Of a DNA stretch of 33,525 bases, positions 1-6,206 are shown piece by piece. Position 1 is the first letter of the stretch, and every line of letters begins with the position of its first letter. Under the pieces are notes generated by a model that was given only the letters and a program-made list of their open reading frames with translations, ran no database searches and was not told where the DNA came from. Position numbers and translations under genes: made by a program. The DNA lies in contig JAPLKS010000001.1 of NCBI GenBank assembly GCA_026387915.1, positions 1-33,525 on the forward strand. Reading direction: 5' to 3'. This DNA is from Gemmatimonadota bacterium. Lineage in GTDB: Bacteria > Gemmatimonadota > Gemmatimonadetes > Gemmatimonadales > Gemmatimonadaceae.

Positions 1-111
1 GCGCGGGCCGACATCTTCGACTACATCGAGCGCTTCTACAATCCCACCCGGAGGCACTCGACCCTCGGCAACAAGAGCCCGATCAACTTCGAGCGGGCGG
101 CAGTAGCTTAA
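1..111 (+). CDS. IS3-family transposase OrfB, C-terminal end (partial)
   Basis: The open frame enters from the left edge and ends in TAA. Its 36 residues include [16 protein letters not shown] followed by KSPINFE, the hallmark C-terminal tail of the IS3-family DDE integrase core (rve), just after the region that carries the catalytic Glu. The DDE residues themselves lie outside the window. The protein would cut and join the ends of the IS element during copy-out/paste-in transposition. Whether the copy is intact cannot be judged from this fragment. Confidence 0.9.
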   Translation, partial: ARADIFDYIERFYNPTRRHSTLGNKSPINFERAAVA

Positions 112-141
112 CTCCCTGTCTACCGAACCCAGTGCATCTCA
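1..141 (+). mobile_element. Right end of an IS3-family insertion sequence
   Basis: The transposase stop is followed by about 30 bp resembling the usual IS3-family right end: an AACTCCCTGTC block, a short spacer, then a terminus ending in CA. I place the tip at CTCA, position 141. This is inferred from family layout, because the left end and the target-site duplication are outside the window. The next gene's apparent GTG start (132) lies inside this terminal sequence. Confidence 0.6.
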
Positions 142-1304
142 CTTGCCCCTGCTGCAAGGGAATAGCGCTCGCCTTTGCATTCGGCGGCAAGGACGACCCG
201 TGGTATGTCTTCGGTACCTGCACGGAATGCGGGTCCACCGTGTACCGCGCCGCCACACTCGGCGAAATAACCAATGAGCTGCAGCGCGCGCTCCAAGCAA
301 CGGGTTTCACGCCGCCAACCGCTACGCAGCTGCTACACACGAATGGGCACACACACCAAGCGTTGATCTCCGAACTCGAAGCGCTCGGCGAAATACTCCT
401 CCCGCCTCACTTTTTCGGCTTCATTGTAGCGGCGCCCGAAACCATGCGGGCTTGGACCAATACGCCACGCGCACGCGCCTGGAACTGGACGCACACCGTG
501 ACCATCGTGCACCCGCCCACCGGAGCGCGCATGGAACCGGTGCAGGGGCTCATTGAGCAAATTGCAAACTTTGTGGAAGCCTATCTGTACCGCACGGGCC
601 ACCTCCCCGAACTGGAACAGCTCGGCCCGGAGGGCCTCGCGCTCTATTTCCCAATGACGAGCCAAGAGCCGTTGGTGCGCGTACTGCCTGAGGATTCGCC
701 GGAGGAGCTGGCCGCGTACGAAAATGACGGCGAGCCGCCAGAGCAGAGCGATATGGAAACGGACATCGACCTCGTGGTAGAAAGCTTCCGCGCCGGAGCG
801 CTCGCCGACGATGCACTCTGCCGAGTGAAGGATCGGATGGAGGAAGAAAGCGTCTACGATTACGCCAGTCAGACCGGTGCGCTCAGCGGTATGTGGCTCA
901 GTCCGGAGACCGTAGCCGCGGAATACCTCGCGATTGATGAGGACGAGCTACGCCAAGCGTGCGAGCTGGCAGAATGGGAGCCGGTGACGGAAGAGCACCG
1001 GATGCAGTTCCTCGAAGGGTGGCGCTTGCCGCCGCTCGAAGAAGATGCGGATGTGGCGCATCTGTTGATGTCGGTACTGCTCACGGCATCGTCGGGGGAT
1101 TCGGTTGTGCTTGTGGTGGACGTGCGCGGGTACAGTTTTTCGGGGGTGAGCACTAACTGGAGTGGGGTTTTGGAGACGGAGGGCGAGTACTTGGAGCAGA
1201 TAAAGAAGGAAGGGTGGGTCAAGGGGGCGGAGGGGTTTGCGGAGTTGTCGTTGGAGCGGAAGGTCGAGATTGTGCGCAATGTCACCAAGAAGGTGGCGCG
1301 GTAA
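132..1304 (+). CDS. Zinc-ribbon hypothetical protein, possibly N-terminally remodelled by the IS
   Basis: This is a 390-aa protein of unknown function. It opens with CPCC (residues 5-8) and CTEC (30-33), a four-cysteine zinc-ribbon pattern that probably binds one Zn. The middle is rich in Glu/Asp (about 190-230) and the rest looks soluble and mostly helical, with no signal peptide or membrane segment. The only usable start is a GTG inside the predicted IS terminus with no Shine-Dalgarno sequence. The first three or four codons are therefore probably IS DNA, and the original start may have been lost or replaced. Outward transcription from the IS could drive it. The reading frame is otherwise intact, with strong GC3 bias. 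I do not recognise the family. Confidence 0.7.
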   Translation: MHLTCPCCKGIALAFAFGGKDDPWYVFGTCTECGSTVYRAATLGEITNELQRALQATGFTPPTATQLLHTNGHTHQALISELEALGEILLPPHFFGFIVAAPETMRAWTNTPRARAWNWTHTVTIVHPPTGARMEPVQGLIEQIANFVEAYLYRTGHLPELEQLGPEGLALYFPMTSQEPLVRVLPEDSPEELAAYENDGEPPEQSDMETDIDLVVESFRAGALADDALCRVKDRMEEESVYDYASQTGALSGMWLSPETVAAEYLAIDEDELRQACELAEWEPVTEEHRMQFLEGWRLPPLEEDADVAHLLMSVLLTASSGDSVVLVVDVRGYSFSGVSTNWSGVLETEGEYLEQIKKEGWVKGAEGFAELSLERKVEIVRNVTKKVAR

Positions 1305-1351
1305 AGCGGAGTAATCGCGGGCGCGGTCAGGCGTGTGGCGCCGTGTGCGCC

Positions 1352-2269
1352 CTATGGCTTGGCTGCGCCCGTCACTAGCTCTTGCCGCAGGCACTGCTCC
1401 ACCGCCCCCACCACCGTCCTCTCCCCCCAATACTCCTCGTGCGACAACGGATTCCAACTCTTCAACAACCAACTCAGCACCCCGCCACCCGCATTCACCG
1501 CCACATCGTCCACCACCTTCGCGTACTGCGGTGAGAGCGCGGCCAGCGGCCATCCCATCACGTCGTCCTTGTCGTAGAAGTTCCGCCACCCGCACCCGTG
1601 GCGCGTGAACGGCAAGATGTCGCGCTCGGCGTGCGCGGCCACAAAAATCGGAATGTTGCAGCCGGTGGTGTAGAACGCGCGTAACTGCGAGCCGGCGAGG
1701 TAGGCCCAGTCGTCGGCGGTGAGTGTGGCGTTGCCGGCTATGGCGTGCTGGTAATGCTCGGGGTTTTGCCACATGCCAACGGTGGGGCGGTGCGCGGCGT
1801 CGGGGTTGCTGGTGGTGGTGGTGGTGTTGTTGTTGTTGTTGCCGGTGGCATAGCCCTTGGCGTCCCAGAAATAACAGGACGACACTTGGCAGCCGAGTGA
1901 GTGCGCGAGCATCACCACTGGGCCATTGCCCACCGCTTGGCGCGCGCGCCATAACTCTTTGGCAATGGCGGCCTGCGCTTGCGCGTACACACTGGTCACG
2001 GCTTCCTTGCCGTCCTCGAGTCCGGCGGCGTCGGCAAAACCATAGAGCAGGAACTCGCGCACGTCGCCCCAGCGCACATTGTGCTTCACTTTGTTCCACA
2101 CCCGCTCTTCGTTTTTCTGGAGCAGGTTCTGGTAATACACGGAGCCAAAGTGTACGTCGCGGGCAGCGGCGCCGAGCCGGCGGCGCAGCTGGGCAAAGAG
2201 TGCGTCGGCGTAGGTAGGGGCGGTGCGGCCCATGCCGTGCACGGTGATGAGTGCGAGTTTGGGGGGCAT
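1352..2269 (-). CDS. Alpha/beta-hydrolase-fold protein
   Basis: This 305-aa protein has a VHGMGRT oxyanion-type turn near residues 10-16 and a nucleophile elbow AHSLG (122-126, Ser124), a GxSxG variant with Ala in the first position. Together they indicate a serine esterase/lipase-like alpha/beta hydrolase acting in the cytoplasm (no signal peptide). Candidate catalytic Asp/His residues lie near AERDILPFTRHG. A run of five Asn then five Thr (144-153), encoded by a perfect trinucleotide repeat, sits shortly after the nucleophile helix. The substrate is unknown. Downstream of DUF808 on the same strand with a gap of about 100 bp. Confidence 0.8.
   Translation of the reverse strand: MPPKLALITVHGMGRTAPTYADALFAQLRRRLGAAARDVHFGSVYYQNLLQKNEERVWNKVKHNVRWGDVREFLLYGFADAAGLEDGKEAVTSVYAQAQAAIAKELWRARQAVGNGPVVMLAHSLGCQVSSCYFWDAKGYATGNNNNNTTTTTSNPDAAHRPTVGMWQNPEHYQHAIAGNATLTADDWAYLAGSQLRAFYTTGCNIPIFVAAHAERDILPFTRHGCGWRNFYDKDDVMGWPLAALSPQYAKVVDDVAVNAGGGVLSWLLKSWNPLSHEEYWGERTVVGAVEQCLRQELVTGAAKP
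1811..1840. repeat. Compound trinucleotide microsatellite (GGT)5(GTT)5
   Basis: Five perfect GGT units (1811-1825) are followed by five perfect GTT units (1826-1840). On the minus strand they encode Asn5-Thr5 inside the alpha/beta hydrolase. Because the unit is three bases, slippage would change loop length without breaking the frame. Confidence 0.95.
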
Positions 2270-2367
2270 TGGGGAATTATGTGGGGGGTGGGGAAGTTGC
2301 GTAGTCCTGGTAAAGTTTGGCGGAATCGAAAAGCGGCGCTAGGGCGAGGCGTGGCGAGCCGCGTGGG

Positions 2368-3270
2368 CTAGCGCTTCCCTAGCTTTTTGACGCCCGTTAC
2401 GAGCGCCACCACAACCCCGCCGGCAATCACACCTGTGAGAGCGTGGAGCAGCGTCTGCGCGAGCGTCCCCACCACGCCGCCACCCACGCCGCTGACCATG
2501 CTTTCAATGAAGTGCTCAATGGGCGCCACGCCGTGCGCAATAATACTGCCGCCCACCATGAACATTACGGTGGTTCCCACCACTGTAAGCGAGCGCATCA
2601 GCCACGGCGCGAGGCGCAAGAGCATGGCGCCAAAGGCCTTTCCCACGCCTCGGCCTCGGTGGAGCGCGAGCCCGAGGTCGTCGAGTTTCACGATCGCGGC
2701 GACCAATCCATAAACCAACACCGTGATAGCGACGCCGATCACGCTCAGCGCGCCGATCTGCTGCGCAATGGGTTGCGTGGATATGGTGCCGAGCGCAATG
2801 ACGACGATCTCGGCGGAGAGAATAAAGTCGGTGCGGATGGCGCCCTTGATGCGCTCCTGCTCGATCGCCACGAGGTCTACCTGCACGTTCACGAGCGCCG
2901 CGGCCAGCGTCCGCTCGTGCGCGTCGGAATCGGCGCGGTGCAAGAGCTTGTGCGCCACCTTCTCAAAGCCCTCGAAGCAGAGATAGATGCCGCCGATCAT
3001 CAGCAGCGGAAGCACCAGCGCCGGCGCGAAAGCGCTGATGAGCAACGCCGACGGCACGAGGATGAGCTTGTTGAGTAAGGAACCCTTGGCCACCGCCCAG
3101 ACCACCGGTAGCTCGCGTTCGGCGGCAAAGCCGGTCACCTGCTCGGCGTTGAGCGCGAGGTCGTCGCCCACCACACCGGCGGTTTTGCGCACGGCGACCT
3201 TGCTGAGGACGGCGATGTCGTCGAGCAGCGAGGTGATGTCGTCGAGGAGGGCGAAGAGGCTGGAGGGCAT
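2368..3270 (-). CDS. DUF808 family membrane protein
   Basis: The 300-aa product begins MPSSLFALLDDITSLLDDIA, the characteristic start of DUF808 (YedI-like) inner-membrane proteins. I chose the ATG at 3270 because family proteins begin there; 27 in-frame upstream residues are proline-rich and unlike the family. Hydrophobic segments occur around residues 65-95, 150-190 and in the C-terminal half, ending in a Lys/Arg-rich tail (TGVKKLGKR). Conserved features visible are DDIA...KVAVRKTAGVVGDDLALNAEQV and CFEGFEKVAHK. Function is unknown; transport has been suggested for the family. No Shine-Dalgarno is evident. The length agrees with the family. Confidence 0.9.
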   Translation of the reverse strand: MPSSLFALLDDITSLLDDIAVLSKVAVRKTAGVVGDDLALNAEQVTGFAAERELPVVWAVAKGSLLNKLILVPSALLISAFAPALVLPLLMIGGIYLCFEGFEKVAHKLLHRADSDAHERTLAAALVNVQVDLVAIEQERIKGAIRTDFILSAEIVVIALGTISTQPIAQQIGALSVIGVAITVLVYGLVAAIVKLDDLGLALHRGRGVGKAFGAMLLRLAPWLMRSLTVVGTTVMFMVGGSIIAHGVAPIEHFIESMVSGVGGGVVGTLAQTLLHALTGVIAGGVVVALVTGVKKLGKR

Positions 3271-3310
3271 GGGGTGAAGTGTACGGTGCGGGGGGCAGCG
3301 CTGGGCAGGC

Positions 3311-3348
3311 GGGAGAGGGAAGTTGCCTCCCCGCCAAGCTACGCCACC
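3311..3348. repeat. 38-bp dispersed repeat, copy 1
   Basis: This stretch matches 5291-5328 at 33 of 38 positions without gaps. In both places the right end (minus-strand sense) is GGTGGCGTAGC, supplying the Val-Ala-stop of the adjacent minus-strand ORF. It therefore looks like a shared gene 3' end plus downstream flank rather than a mobile repeat. Confidence 0.75.
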
Positions 3349-3485
3349 CATTCAGAGTGATAGTGCGCCGCCAACAACAACTCGGCTTTGTCCTCACTGA
3401 AAAACCCGCTAACGAACTCAGGTAAATCCGCTAACGGCGATGTGTCCCGCACACAGTTCCCACCTGTCGCCTCATGTCGACCCAT
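3339..3485 (-). CDS. 48-aa small ORF overlapping the 3' end of the Fic gene
   Basis: ATG at 3485 lies inside the last codons of the Fic gene (14-base overlap, different frame), and the ORF ends TAG at 3339. A GAGGAG stretch lies about 13 bases upstream, so translational coupling to Fic is possible. The product reads MGRHEATGGNCVRDTSP... and ends SEDKAELLLAAHYHSEWVA. The segment KAELLLAAHYHSE aligns in the same frame with EAELLWAALLHNE of the 5319-6206 protein (9 of 13 identical), and both genes share the stop-proximal 38-bp repeat. It may be a small Fic partner, or the remodelled C-terminal tail of a decayed paralogue of 5319-6206. No known family is recognised. Confidence 0.45.
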   Translation of the reverse strand: MGRHEATGGNCVRDTSPLADLPEFVSGFFSEDKAELLLAAHYHSEWVA

Positions 3486-4143
3486 GGTCGCGCAGCCACT
3501 CCTCCACTACCTCGGCCCGCAAACTGTAGCGTGCGGCCAGTTCCGGCCGGAGGTTCTCGAACTCCCCACGGATCGAATCGAAAAGTGGGACTGCGTCCTC
3601 TCGAGCCTGCGCGTTGTCGCGTGCCCATTTCTGAAGTTCCGCAGCATCCGGCCTTGCGCCCCCTCCGATGGCCTGATGCACCATTTCGCGCATCGCGTTT
3701 CTGTATTTCTGGCGAATCGGGTTAGGTTCGCCGACGGACTCGATGACCGTTCGATACTGCTGGCACGACCGTTCGTACGCCCACACGAATACGTCGCGGA
3801 TGAGGTCCACGCTCTCGAACTCATACACGCCCAGCAGTCCCTCGGCGTATGCCTCCCTCGAAACATCGAGGAACGAAAGCGGGCATAGCTCCGCTTTCAC
3901 GATCGGCAGGTTGGCCATGACGCGCGAAGTGCGCTTGTTGACGTCGGTGAACGGTTGCAAATACGGGAGGTGTACCAGCAGGAAGAACGACTGCTCGAGT
4001 GGATCGGTGATGGCTCCAGCCTTCACCGCAAGTTCTTCAAACCACTCCTTGATTTGGTACTGATTCGCGCTCGGCCGGTATACGGAGTTGCCGATCAACA
4101 CCTCACGCTTGCGCAGCGCCCCCTCGCGGCTGGAGTCACCCAT
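3472..4143 (-). CDS. Fic/Fido-domain protein with altered catalytic motif
   Basis: The product (223 aa from ATG 4143) contains a Fic motif reading QPFTDVNKRTSR (63-74), preceded by FLLVHLPYL and followed by a helical C-terminus. The canonical motif HPFx(D/E)GNGRxxR transfers AMP or another phosphate-containing group to target proteins. Here the catalytic His is Gln and both Gly are Val and Lys, while Phe65, Asp67, Asn69, Arg71 and Arg74 are retained. I recall Gln in this position in a Fic subgroup, so the change may be lineage-wide. The N-terminal part of typical Fic proteins is missing: the protein starts just before LIGNSVYRP. The frame is open up to 4221, but that extension is encoded by the 20-bp repeat array, so I prefer ATG 4143. 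Confidence 0.75.
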   Translation of the reverse strand: MGDSSREGALRKREVLIGNSVYRPSANQYQIKEWFEELAVKAGAITDPLEQSFFLLVHLPYLQPFTDVNKRTSRVMANLPIVKAELCPLSFLDVSREAYAEGLLGVYEFESVDLIRDVFVWAYERSCQQYRTVIESVGEPNPIRQKYRNAMREMVHQAIGGGARPDAAELQKWARDNAQAREDAVPLFDSIRGEFENLRPELAARYSLRAEVVEEWLRDHGST

Positions 4144-4152
4144 GAGGTTCTC

Positions 4153-4266
4153 TTCGGCCACAAAATCATTATTTCGGCCACAAAACTGGCAATTCGGCCA
4201 CAAAACTGGCAATTCGGCCACAAAGCGGGTAATTCGACCACAAAATTATTATTCGGCCACAAAACA
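4153..4266. repeat. Six tandem 20-bp repeats upstream of the Fic gene
   Basis: Units begin TTCGGCCACAAA at 4153, 4173, 4193, 4213, 4233 (TTCGACC) and 4252, with an AT-rich variable half. The array starts about 10 bases upstream of the Fic ATG and ends near 4266, so it occupies the promoter/leader on the minus strand. A 20-bp period is close to two helical turns, which would put each unit on the same face of the DNA. It could be an operator array or a decayed coding repeat. Confidence 0.95.
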
Positions 4267-4665
4267 GCTGCGGGCCGATTACATGGACGAAGCCAGCCTT
4301 GGCTTTGTCCTACTCAGACATGACCTAGCCGCTGATGTGAGCATCAACCGAGTGCTGTCAGGATCCGGCCGTTCTGTAGTCGGCGGACCGCCACCGCGAG
4401 CACTCAGAGCTCCGGAGTGCGCGCCATGATCCACGACACGGGGCGAACGGACTCTGGCTTTGTGGCGCCGTCGTCGTGCCAGAGCCCCAGTGTGCAAAGA
4501 GCGGCGTGGTGGTGCGGCATGGCACCGTGATGAACTCGATCGTCGTCTCGCGGATCCCGCCGAGCAGGCGTCGCTGGATTGGGGAGAGGTGTAGCGGCGC
4601 ATGAGACCGCGGCGATAGGAAGTTCGCGCGCCGGTCGGAAATCTCCGGTAAGCGGGGTGCGTGCG
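4267..4665. other. Gene-free stretch made of pseudogene debris
   Basis: No convincing intact gene lies here. The middle (4407-4518) is a near-identical fragment of the 5319-6206 gene. To its right, about 4530-4605, a minus-strand frame reads LHLSPIQRRLLGGIRETTIEF, which looks like authentic protein but has no start or continuation and is probably the remnant of another gene. Positions 4267-4400 hold nothing I recognise. Confidence 0.6.
4407..4518 (-). pseudogene. Duplicated fragment of the 5319-6206 winged-helix-like gene
   Basis: This 112-bp block matches 5622-5734 with only three substitutions and one deleted C (in the run of Cs near 4485), about 96% identity. In the intact gene the block encodes the segment around HWGLWHDDSATKPESVRPVSWIMARTPE. 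The deleted base shifts the frame and the flanking sequence does not match, so the fragment cannot make the protein. The high identity implies a recent duplication or gene-conversion event. Confidence 0.9.
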
Positions 4666-5142
4666 CTACTTCCGAAGTGCCGATCCCTTGAGCGAGATGC
4701 GCGAGCGACGGTTTACGGGCTCCCGCGCGCGGAAGGCGATGTCGAGCTCAAGGCCGAGCGAGGTGGCAATTCGTTCGAGCGAGGTAAGGCGCGGGTTCGT
4801 GCCTTTGGACTCGAACAGGTGGACTTGTTGCCGCGTCACGCCCAGCCGCTTGCCGAACTCGGCTTGCGAGAGCCCTCCGCGCTGACGCGCCCACCGGAGT
4901 TGCAGACGAACGGCGAGTGTCGCGGGCACAGGGATGAGCAAGCCGCGCCCGCGCGGGCGCGATTTGGGCGCCGGCGGTGCTTCGCCGTTGGCGAGGTGTG
5001 ACTCGAGCCAGCCGACGAGGGCGTCGGTGGCTTCGCCCGCAATGTCGTCTTTTCCGCGCGCGAAGGTTTGGCACCCCGGGCAATCGGGGAACTCGGCGAG
5101 TATGTGTCGGCCTTCGCGGGCGAGGCGGGCCCAGTAGTGCAT
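4666..5142 (-). CDS. hicB: HicB-like antitoxin with C-terminal XRE helix-turn-helix
   Basis: From ATG 5142 the product is 158 aa. The N-terminal domain (about 1-55) reads MHYWARLAREGRHILAEFPD then CPGC, the HicB ferredoxin-like fold with its typical PDxPGC segment. After a Pro/Arg-rich linker comes an XRE helix-turn-helix, LSQAEFGKRLGVTRQQVHLFE (about 95-125). HicB proteins neutralise the HicA mRNA interferase and repress their own operon. No HicA gene is visible on either side, so this is an orphan or solo regulator. An in-frame ATG at 5166 would add eight residues; neither start has a clear Shine-Dalgarno. A palindrome upstream (5219-5240) fits autoregulation. Confidence 0.8.
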   Translation of the reverse strand: MHYWARLAREGRHILAEFPDCPGCQTFARGKDDIAGEATDALVGWLESHLANGEAPPAPKSRPRGRGLLIPVPATLAVRLQLRWARQRGGLSQAEFGKRLGVTRQQVHLFESKGTNPRLTSLERIATSLGLELDIAFRAREPVNRRSRISLKGSALRK

Positions 5143-5218
5143 GGGAGGGGCGGATCGAAGGATCATCGCAGCGCATCATGCCGCGGGAGTCCACGAAAGA
5201 TTGCGAGGCTTAGGAGGG

Positions 5219-5240
5219 CTGTCAAGAGATAGCTTGACAG
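5219..5240 (-). promoter_or_regulatory. Palindromic operator overlapping a -35 box upstream of hicB-like gene
   Basis: Perfect 8-bp arms CTGTCAAG (5219-5226) and CTTGACAG (5233-5240) are separated by 6 bp. On the minus strand one arm supplies a consensus TTGACA, followed after 17 bp by AATCTT as a weak -10, pointing toward the HicB-like gene. This is the expected layout for an autorepressing HTH antitoxin. The assignment of the operator to this protein is inferred. Confidence 0.6.
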
Positions 5241-5290
5241 TGCGATGCGCTTTCGCTTCGGAGCTGGGTAACGAGTGCGTCGGCTTTACT

Positions 5291-5328
5291 GGGGGAGGGA
5301 AGTTGCCATCCGGCCGAGCTACGCCACC
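5291..5328. repeat. 38-bp dispersed repeat, copy 2
   Basis: This is the partner of 3311-3348 (33 of 38 identical). It spans the last codons (Val-Ala-stop) of the 5319-6206 gene and about 28 bp of its downstream flank. Confidence 0.75.
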
Positions 5329-6206
5329 TTCGCGGTGCTGCGACGTTTTGATGTAATGGGGCCAATAATTGCGACGGCGGATTCGGTCGGCTGCAAGAGC
5401 TGCCGCACCCCGTCACGCGTTCGCACGAGCAGTCCGCGGCGCACCAACCGTTCCGCGGCCTCGTGCGTGCCAGCGTACGAGGCGGCAGCGAACGCGGCCA
5501 CCGAACTCACGGTGGGCCCGTCGGTCATATGGTGCCGCCCATCAGCCTGCTGTTCATTGTGCAGTAGTGCAGCCCACAACAACTCGGCTTCGAGAGTCGC
5601 GCCGAGCAGGGCGCGCACGCGGAGCTCCGGAGTGCGCGCCATGATCCACGACACGGGGCGAACGGACTCTGGCTTTGTGGCGGAGTCGTCGTGCCAGAGC
5701 CCCCAGTGTGCGAAGAGCGGCGTGGTGGTGCGGCGCATTCGCTCGCGGAGTGACCGGCGGTTGCTCATTGCAAGAAAAAAGGGACGTGCGGGCAAGTTTT
5801 GATCTGCGAGTGGCTGGCACACCGATCGTGCGGCGACCAAAGCGTCGGGTGGTGGGCCGCCGCTCCGGTGTGCGCCGGCAATGGCAACATCGAGCAAGGC
5901 GCCGAGTGCTGCACTTGCGATGCCCGACTCGGCTGGCGCGGTGGCGAGCTGTCGCGCCAGGGCGGTGAGGCGGCGGCCGTTTACAAACAGATGGTGTGCG
6001 GCGAGCCAAGAGGCCGCCACGACGAACAGGCGTTCGCTCGCTCGTGATGCGGTGGCGGTGTCGCAGATGAGCTGTTCGAGATCTATGGAGACGGTGGTTG
6101 GGGCTACGGTGAGGAAGGCGCCGGCGCGGGACCAGCGGGCGGCGAGGCGATCGAGCTGCGCCGTTTGCTGGTGCGCTTTGCGGGGGGTGTGGATGGTCGC
6201 GGACAT
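5319..6206 (-). CDS. Uncharacterised protein with C-terminal winged-helix-like domain, partner of nucleotidyltransferase
   Basis: This 295-aa protein is of unrecognised family. The C-terminal region, VSSVAAFAAASYAGTHEAAE then RLVRRGLLVRTRDGVRQL (about 225-275), looks like a winged helix-turn-helix with recognition helix and wing. The N-terminal 200 residues are helical, Ala-rich and without signal peptide or membrane segments. Its ATG overlaps the stop of the upstream nucleotidyltransferase by one base (TAATG), so the two are translationally coupled and probably act together. By analogy with AbiE-like and MNT-type pairs it could be the repressor/antitoxin half, but that is inference. A 113-bp part of the gene is duplicated at 4407-4518, and its 3' end recurs at 3311-3348. 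Confidence 0.7.
   Translation of the reverse strand: MSATIHTPRKAHQQTAQLDRLAARWSRAGAFLTVAPTTVSIDLEQLICDTATASRASERLFVVAASWLAAHHLFVNGRRLTALARQLATAPAESGIASAALGALLDVAIAGAHRSGGPPPDALVAARSVCQPLADQNLPARPFFLAMSNRRSLRERMRRTTTPLFAHWGLWHDDSATKPESVRPVSWIMARTPELRVRALLGATLEAELLWAALLHNEQQADGRHHMTDGPTVSSVAAFAAASYAGTHEAAERLVRRGLLVRTRDGVRQLLQPTESAVAIIGPITSKRRSTAKVA

Noticed and set aside
948-2099. Long minus-strand open frame across the zinc-ribbon and hydrolase genes
   Set aside because: It overlaps two supported genes in other frames, is Arg/His-rich and low in complexity, and matches the antisense shadow expected in high-GC DNA.
2336-2374. Possible terminator hairpin (GCGCTAG/CTAGCGC) at the DUF808 gene end
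   Set aside because: The arms are only seven bases, the loop is long (25 bp) and no T-run follows on the minus strand; too weak to list as a terminator.
5170-5320. Missing HicA toxin beside the HicB-like gene
   Set aside because: I searched both strands of the two flanks for a short HicA-like frame and saw none.
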